Of a DNA stretch of 64,000 nucleotides, positions 61,266 to 64,000 are shown piece by piece; positions within the stretch are counted from its first letter, which is position 1, and every line of letters starts with the position of its first letter. The notes below the pieces were generated by a model that saw only the letters and a program-made list of their open reading frames with translations, did not search any database and had not been told where the DNA came from. The stretch is from Vibrio ishigakensis (GTDB lineage: Bacteria; Pseudomonadota; Gammaproteobacteria; Enterobacterales; Vibrionaceae). A program made the translations under genes and the position numbers. The stretch covers positions 310,001-374,000 of the forward strand of contig NZ_AP024882.1 of the NCBI RefSeq assembly GCF_024347675.1, given 5' to 3'.

Positions 61266-62030
61266 ATCGCTAATGGCTTGCACAAAGAAGTAAGCCGTTG
61301 TGCCTACGCTTATAACGATGACCACCTTACGAATGGTGGCTTGGGAGAGCCGAGTAGACAAGATTGCAGAATAATAGCCACCAACCAAGGCGCCAAGCAT
61401 CACTACTGTGCCCTCATACCAGGCTATTAAATCGTTGGCGATAAAAATGGCGATAGCAATGATGGAAACAAAGCAAGAAACCAATAGCTTAAGCCCGTTC
61501 ATCAGGTTGATATTGTTAAACCCAGCCAATACCAGATAGCTCAAGGTAATGATACCAAGGCCTGCATTGAAGAAACCTCCGTAGATGGCCACTAACAGGA
61601 ATAACACACCTAAGAACGCCAACCACATGTACTCTGTCTTACTGCTTTTAGTGGATAACTTCTTCAGATACCCACCTATTTGGCTTCCATAGATAAACAT
61701 CAAGGTCGCAAACAACATCAGCCAAGGGATAACATTATTGAACTCCCTCTCTTCAATATTAAGCAGCAGATAGGCACCTATGGAGCCACCAACTAAACTA
61801 GCGATTGCAATCAGAACGGCAGTTTTCTTATGGTTCGCCATCTCAGCACGAAAGGCGTAAGCACCACTTAAATAGCCTGCGAAGGATGAGAAGGTATTGG
61901 TGGCGTTGGCTGCTATCGGTGGTACGCCAGCAAACACCAGGGCAGGAAAGGTGATAAAGGTGCCGCCACCCGCGATTGAATTAAGCGCTCCGCCAAGAAG
62001 CCCGGCTATGAAAAGAAGAAGTATATCCAT
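61257..62030 (-). CDS. TauE/SafE-family anion permease
   Basis: 257 residues with about eight helices. The N-terminal half has GLLGGALNSIAGGGTFITFPALVFAGVPPIAANATNT, typical of the family, and the second half has GGFFNAGLGIITLSYLVLAGFNNINLMN. The family exports or imports small organosulfur or organic anions; the substrate is unknown. It is distinct from the shorter member at 10293-10994. It follows a GNAT gene with a 20-base gap on the same strand. Its 3' end overlaps the convergent ABC gene by 9 bases. Confidence 0.87.
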   Translation of the reverse strand: MDILLLFIAGLLGGALNSIAGGGTFITFPALVFAGVPPIAANATNTFSSFAGYLSGAYAFRAEMANHKKTAVLIAIASLVGGSIGAYLLLNIEEREFNNVIPWLMLFATLMFIYGSQIGGYLKKLSTKSSKTEYMWLAFLGVLFLLVAIYGGFFNAGLGIITLSYLVLAGFNNINLMNGLKLLVSCFVSIIAIAIFIANDLIAWYEGTVVMLGALVGGYYSAILSTRLSQATIRKVVIVISVGTTAYFFVQAISDLI

Positions 62031-62050
62031 CGCAATCTATTCAGTGTTCC

Positions 62051-62605
62051 TTAAAGGACCTGTTCCCTTGTTTTGTTGACGGCAGAACATATGGCTTGCC
62101 ACTCGGAGCGCAGAACCCCAAATTTCACCGAATCGTAGTAGTGGCCTCGATAGTAGCGAACCTTACGCAACCTCGCCTCTTGTTGAAAGCCAAGTTTAAG
62201 GGCTAAGGCCATCATTCGCGGGTTTCCAGACCAGGTAGTCATGCCCACTCGCTCAATAGCATGCGTATCAAACAGATAACTCACCCAAAGGCGAACGGCT
62301 CTCGCAGCCACACCTTTGCCCCAAACAGAGGAGTCATAGATAACAACGCCAGCTTCAAGCCAACGTGTCTCCTCACACTCCCAGTAACTGCTAACTGTAC
62401 CTACAGGAACATCATCCAGTGTGACTAACTGGATATCTTTACCTGAGAGTAGCCTTTTGAAGGTAGAGTTCTTGAACTCATCTAGCGTTGGATGCTGGTA
62501 GGGGAAATACGGCCCGTTAAATTCGGTCCACTCTTGATTAGAGGTGACAAGATGATAGACCAGCTCTAGTTCGCTAGGGTGGGCCGGTCTGATTGCTACT
62601 GTCAT
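62051..62605 (-). CDS. GNAT-family N-acetyltransferase
   Basis: 184 residues. Motif A, GVVIYDSSVWGKGVAARAVRLWVSYLFD, holds the acetyl-CoA pyrophosphate loop. The substrate-side segment ERVGMTTWSGNPRMMALALKLGFQQEARLRKVRY is typical of RimJ/RimL-like acetyltransferases. The start at 62605 follows AGGAGA with a 9-base gap; an upstream frame would add 10 residues. RimJ-like members acetylate protein N-termini or small amines; here the target is unknown. It lies 20 bases upstream of the TauE/SafE gene, probably in one unit. Confidence 0.88.
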   Translation of the reverse strand: MTVAIRPAHPSELELVYHLVTSNQEWTEFNGPYFPYQHPTLDEFKNSTFKRLLSGKDIQLVTLDDVPVGTVSSYWECEETRWLEAGVVIYDSSVWGKGVAARAVRLWVSYLFDTHAIERVGMTTWSGNPRMMALALKLGFQQEARLRKVRYYRGHYYDSVKFGVLRSEWQAICSAVNKTREQVL

Positions 62606-62797
62606 TATGACGCTCTCCTTGTCACTTTGAATCACTGGCTGACATGGTGCCGTTTTTCACACAGCACTTCAATCTACAAGCACTCAAAGCGTGCCCGGCT
62701 TATTGTTCCATTCACCTCACAGAGTTTACCCGTCCAATTGGCGCAACTCTGGATTATTATCCATATTTAAAGTGTGGTTATTTGCGAGGGCATCAAG

Positions 62798-63049
62798 ATG
62801 AAAAACGATCTAGATTCGAGCAAAGTATTGCAAGCCTATGAGTGTGTGATGAACAACGGCACACCAACAGAGCATGGCAAAATCTACGAAGGCGTTGAGG
62901 CGTTTTCTGATTACGACGGCTATAACGTGTTTTTACGAGGAAATGGGGTGGAGCTGAAAGTAGGTTTTCACAACACCTATCATTTGGAATACGACCAAGA
63001 ACACCTAAGAGATAGCTTTCTGAAAAAAGTGGCGTTTCTCGCCAAGTAG
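62798..63049 (+). CDS. DUF3081-like small protein
   Basis: 83 residues, cytoplasmic, with MKNDLDSSKVLQAYECVMNNG and HGKIYEGVEAFSDYDGYNVFLRGNGVELKVGFHNTYH, a pattern I recognise as DUF3081. The role is unknown. The start at 62798 has GAGGG 7 bases upstream and is preferred over 62774. It is monocistronic, ended by a stem that also serves the convergent pdxY. Confidence 0.8.
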   Translation: MKNDLDSSKVLQAYECVMNNGTPTEHGKIYEGVEAFSDYDGYNVFLRGNGVELKVGFHNTYHLEYDQEHLRDSFLKKVAFLAK

Positions 63050-63072
63050 CCTTTTTGCTTGCGGCGTTCAAT

Positions 63073-63100
63073 AAAAAGGGTCTGACTAACATCAGACCCT
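63073..63100 (-). terminator. Rho-independent terminator of pdxY
   Basis: Minus-strand AGGGTCTGA / TCAGACCCT with a 6-base loop followed by a U-run, 28 bases after the pdxY stop. Confidence 0.88.
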
Positions 63101-63127
63101 CGGAAAGCTTGTTGCGTTAGAGAAAGA

Positions 63128-63985
63128 TTAACTCACCTCTTGCACCGCATAGTTAGAGCTCGGCTCCACAAATTCGTCTTGAGCTTTGATGGTCTGAAGC
63201 TCCCAAGTTTGAGATTCGTGTGTAACCTTCAATACCCCATAAGCGGCGTTATGCGCATGCTCAAACGCCTGTTTTGGTGATTTACCCTTCACCAGACCTG
63301 CGGTGAACAAGCCTGAGATTAAGTCACCTACACCAACCGGTTGTTTAGCGAACTCTAGATGCGGACGCTGAGCTAAATAAACACCATCTTCTGTGGCTAG
63401 CATCATAGAGAAGCTTTCATCAGACAATGAGTGAAGATGCTTAACCAGTACCATTTTCGGGCCTTTACTGATGGCATGACGACAGGCAGCAATCGCATCT
63501 TCTAGGGTGTTAATTTCCATCCCAGTAAACTGAGTCAGCTCGAACTGATTTGGCACTATCACATCAGCTAGAGACATCAAGCCATTGACCAATTTATCGG
63601 TAACTTCCTCTGGCACGATGCAACCCTTTTTCGGGTCCCCCATCACAGGGTCACACACATACAAGGCATTCGGATTGCGCTCCTTTAATTTAGCCACGGC
63701 AGCAGCAACTGAGTCACATTGAGCGCCGCTACCTTGATAGCCAGAGACCAAAGCATCACAGTTGGCCAGTTGCTCAATCTTGTCGATGCCTGCAATCAAG
63801 TCCGTGATGTCTGAAGAGTCAAATGCACGACCACTCCAGCCCTGCTGATACTGGGTATGGTTAGAAAATTGCACCGTATGGATTGGCCATACTTCCACAC
63901 CCATTCTCTGCATTGGAAAAACCGCAGAGCTGTTCCCTGCATGGCCAAATACAACATGGGATTGGATAGAGATGATATTCGTCAT
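63128..63985 (-). CDS. pdxY: Pyridoxal kinase PdxY
   Basis: 285 residues (E. coli PdxY 287) of the ribokinase/pfkB fold. The N-terminus [29 protein letters not shown] is characteristic, as are the segments CDPVMGDP and [13 protein letters not shown]. The phosphate-binding catalytic motif [14 protein letters not shown] contains Asp. It phosphorylates pyridoxal in vitamin B6 salvage with ATP. It is monocistronic; the few bases upstream in this window do not show its promoter. Confidence 0.93.
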   Translation of the reverse strand: MTNIISIQSHVVFGHAGNSSAVFPMQRMGVEVWPIHTVQFSNHTQYQQGWSGRAFDSSDITDLIAGIDKIEQLANCDALVSGYQGSGAQCDSVAAAVAKLKERNPNALYVCDPVMGDPKKGCIVPEEVTDKLVNGLMSLADVIVPNQFELTQFTGMEINTLEDAIAACRHAISKGPKMVLVKHLHSLSDESFSMMLATEDGVYLAQRPHLEFAKQPVGVGDLISGLFTAGLVKGKSPKQAFEHAHNAAYGVLKVTHESQTWELQTIKAQDEFVEPSSNYAVQEVS

Positions 63986-64000
63986 TGCCTGTTCTCTGTA

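Overview
The window is ordinary chromosomal DNA of a marine gammaproteobacterium, almost certainly a Vibrio. The indicators are a VemP-SecD2-SecF2 locus, OmpV/MipA outer-membrane proteins, GEMM-I cyclic-di-GMP riboswitches, MSHA-like pilins, an ERIC-like intergenic palindrome and several small vibrio-type hypothetical proteins. Coding density is high. I saw no phage, insertion sequence, CRISPR array, rRNA or tRNA.

Layout. 0-4.5 kb: end of a sugar PTS EIICB, a VOC protein, glutamate symporter gltS, an AraC regulator and a 52-residue ORF. 4.6-7.7 kb: a c-di-GMP riboswitch gene, an MSHA-like pilin and two lipoproteins. 8-11 kb: a YjiH-type membrane protein, YdfG-like SDR and TauE/SafE permease. 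11-17.5 kb: a class III aminotransferase, a MocR-type regulator and a complete polar amino acid ABC transporter, probably one uptake and transamination locus. 17.7-26.5 kb: single genes, including a small repeat protein, a SpoU methyltransferase, an Ntn amidase, an SMR pump, a Usp, a patatin, OmpV and an SSS symporter. 26.7-30.1 kb: a four-gene operon of MipA, DUF3019 and an RstAB-like two-component system. 30.2-34.8 kb: a GST, a lectin-like protein, LysR and a tightly overlapping five-gene operon (CMD, VOC, two YdcZ, HapK-like).

35-37 kb: a second MSHA-like pilin, convergent with a three-repeat secreted protein carrying two tandem GEMM-I aptamers. 37.2-42.7 kb: a lipoprotein, an ERIC-like repeat, then vemP-secD-secF-chaA and a small exported protein, readable as a salinity and export-stress operon. 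42.7-47.2 kb: an SDR, a hypothetical gene behind a structured leader, a minus-strand cluster of a sigma region 4-like protein, TolC and an HPF-like protein, and a glycine-zipper protein. 47.2-50.9 kb: a CadC-like regulator, aspartate 4-decarboxylase and a histidine-rich protein. 51-56 kb: RND adaptor, RND permease and a MaoC hydratase. 56-64 kb: a K+ channel-like protein, lipoprotein patatin, MFS and ABC exporters, TauE/SafE, GNAT, a DUF3081-like protein and pdxY.

The most notable items are: (i) two unlinked c-di-GMP riboswitch modules, each pairing an uncharacterised repeat-containing secreted protein with an orphan MSHA-like pilin paralogue; (ii) the VemP arrest-peptide module extended by chaA; and (iii) the cluster joining a lone sigma region 4-like protein with TolC and a ribosome hibernation-like protein. 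All product calls come from reading motifs and family resemblance by eye; no database search was run.
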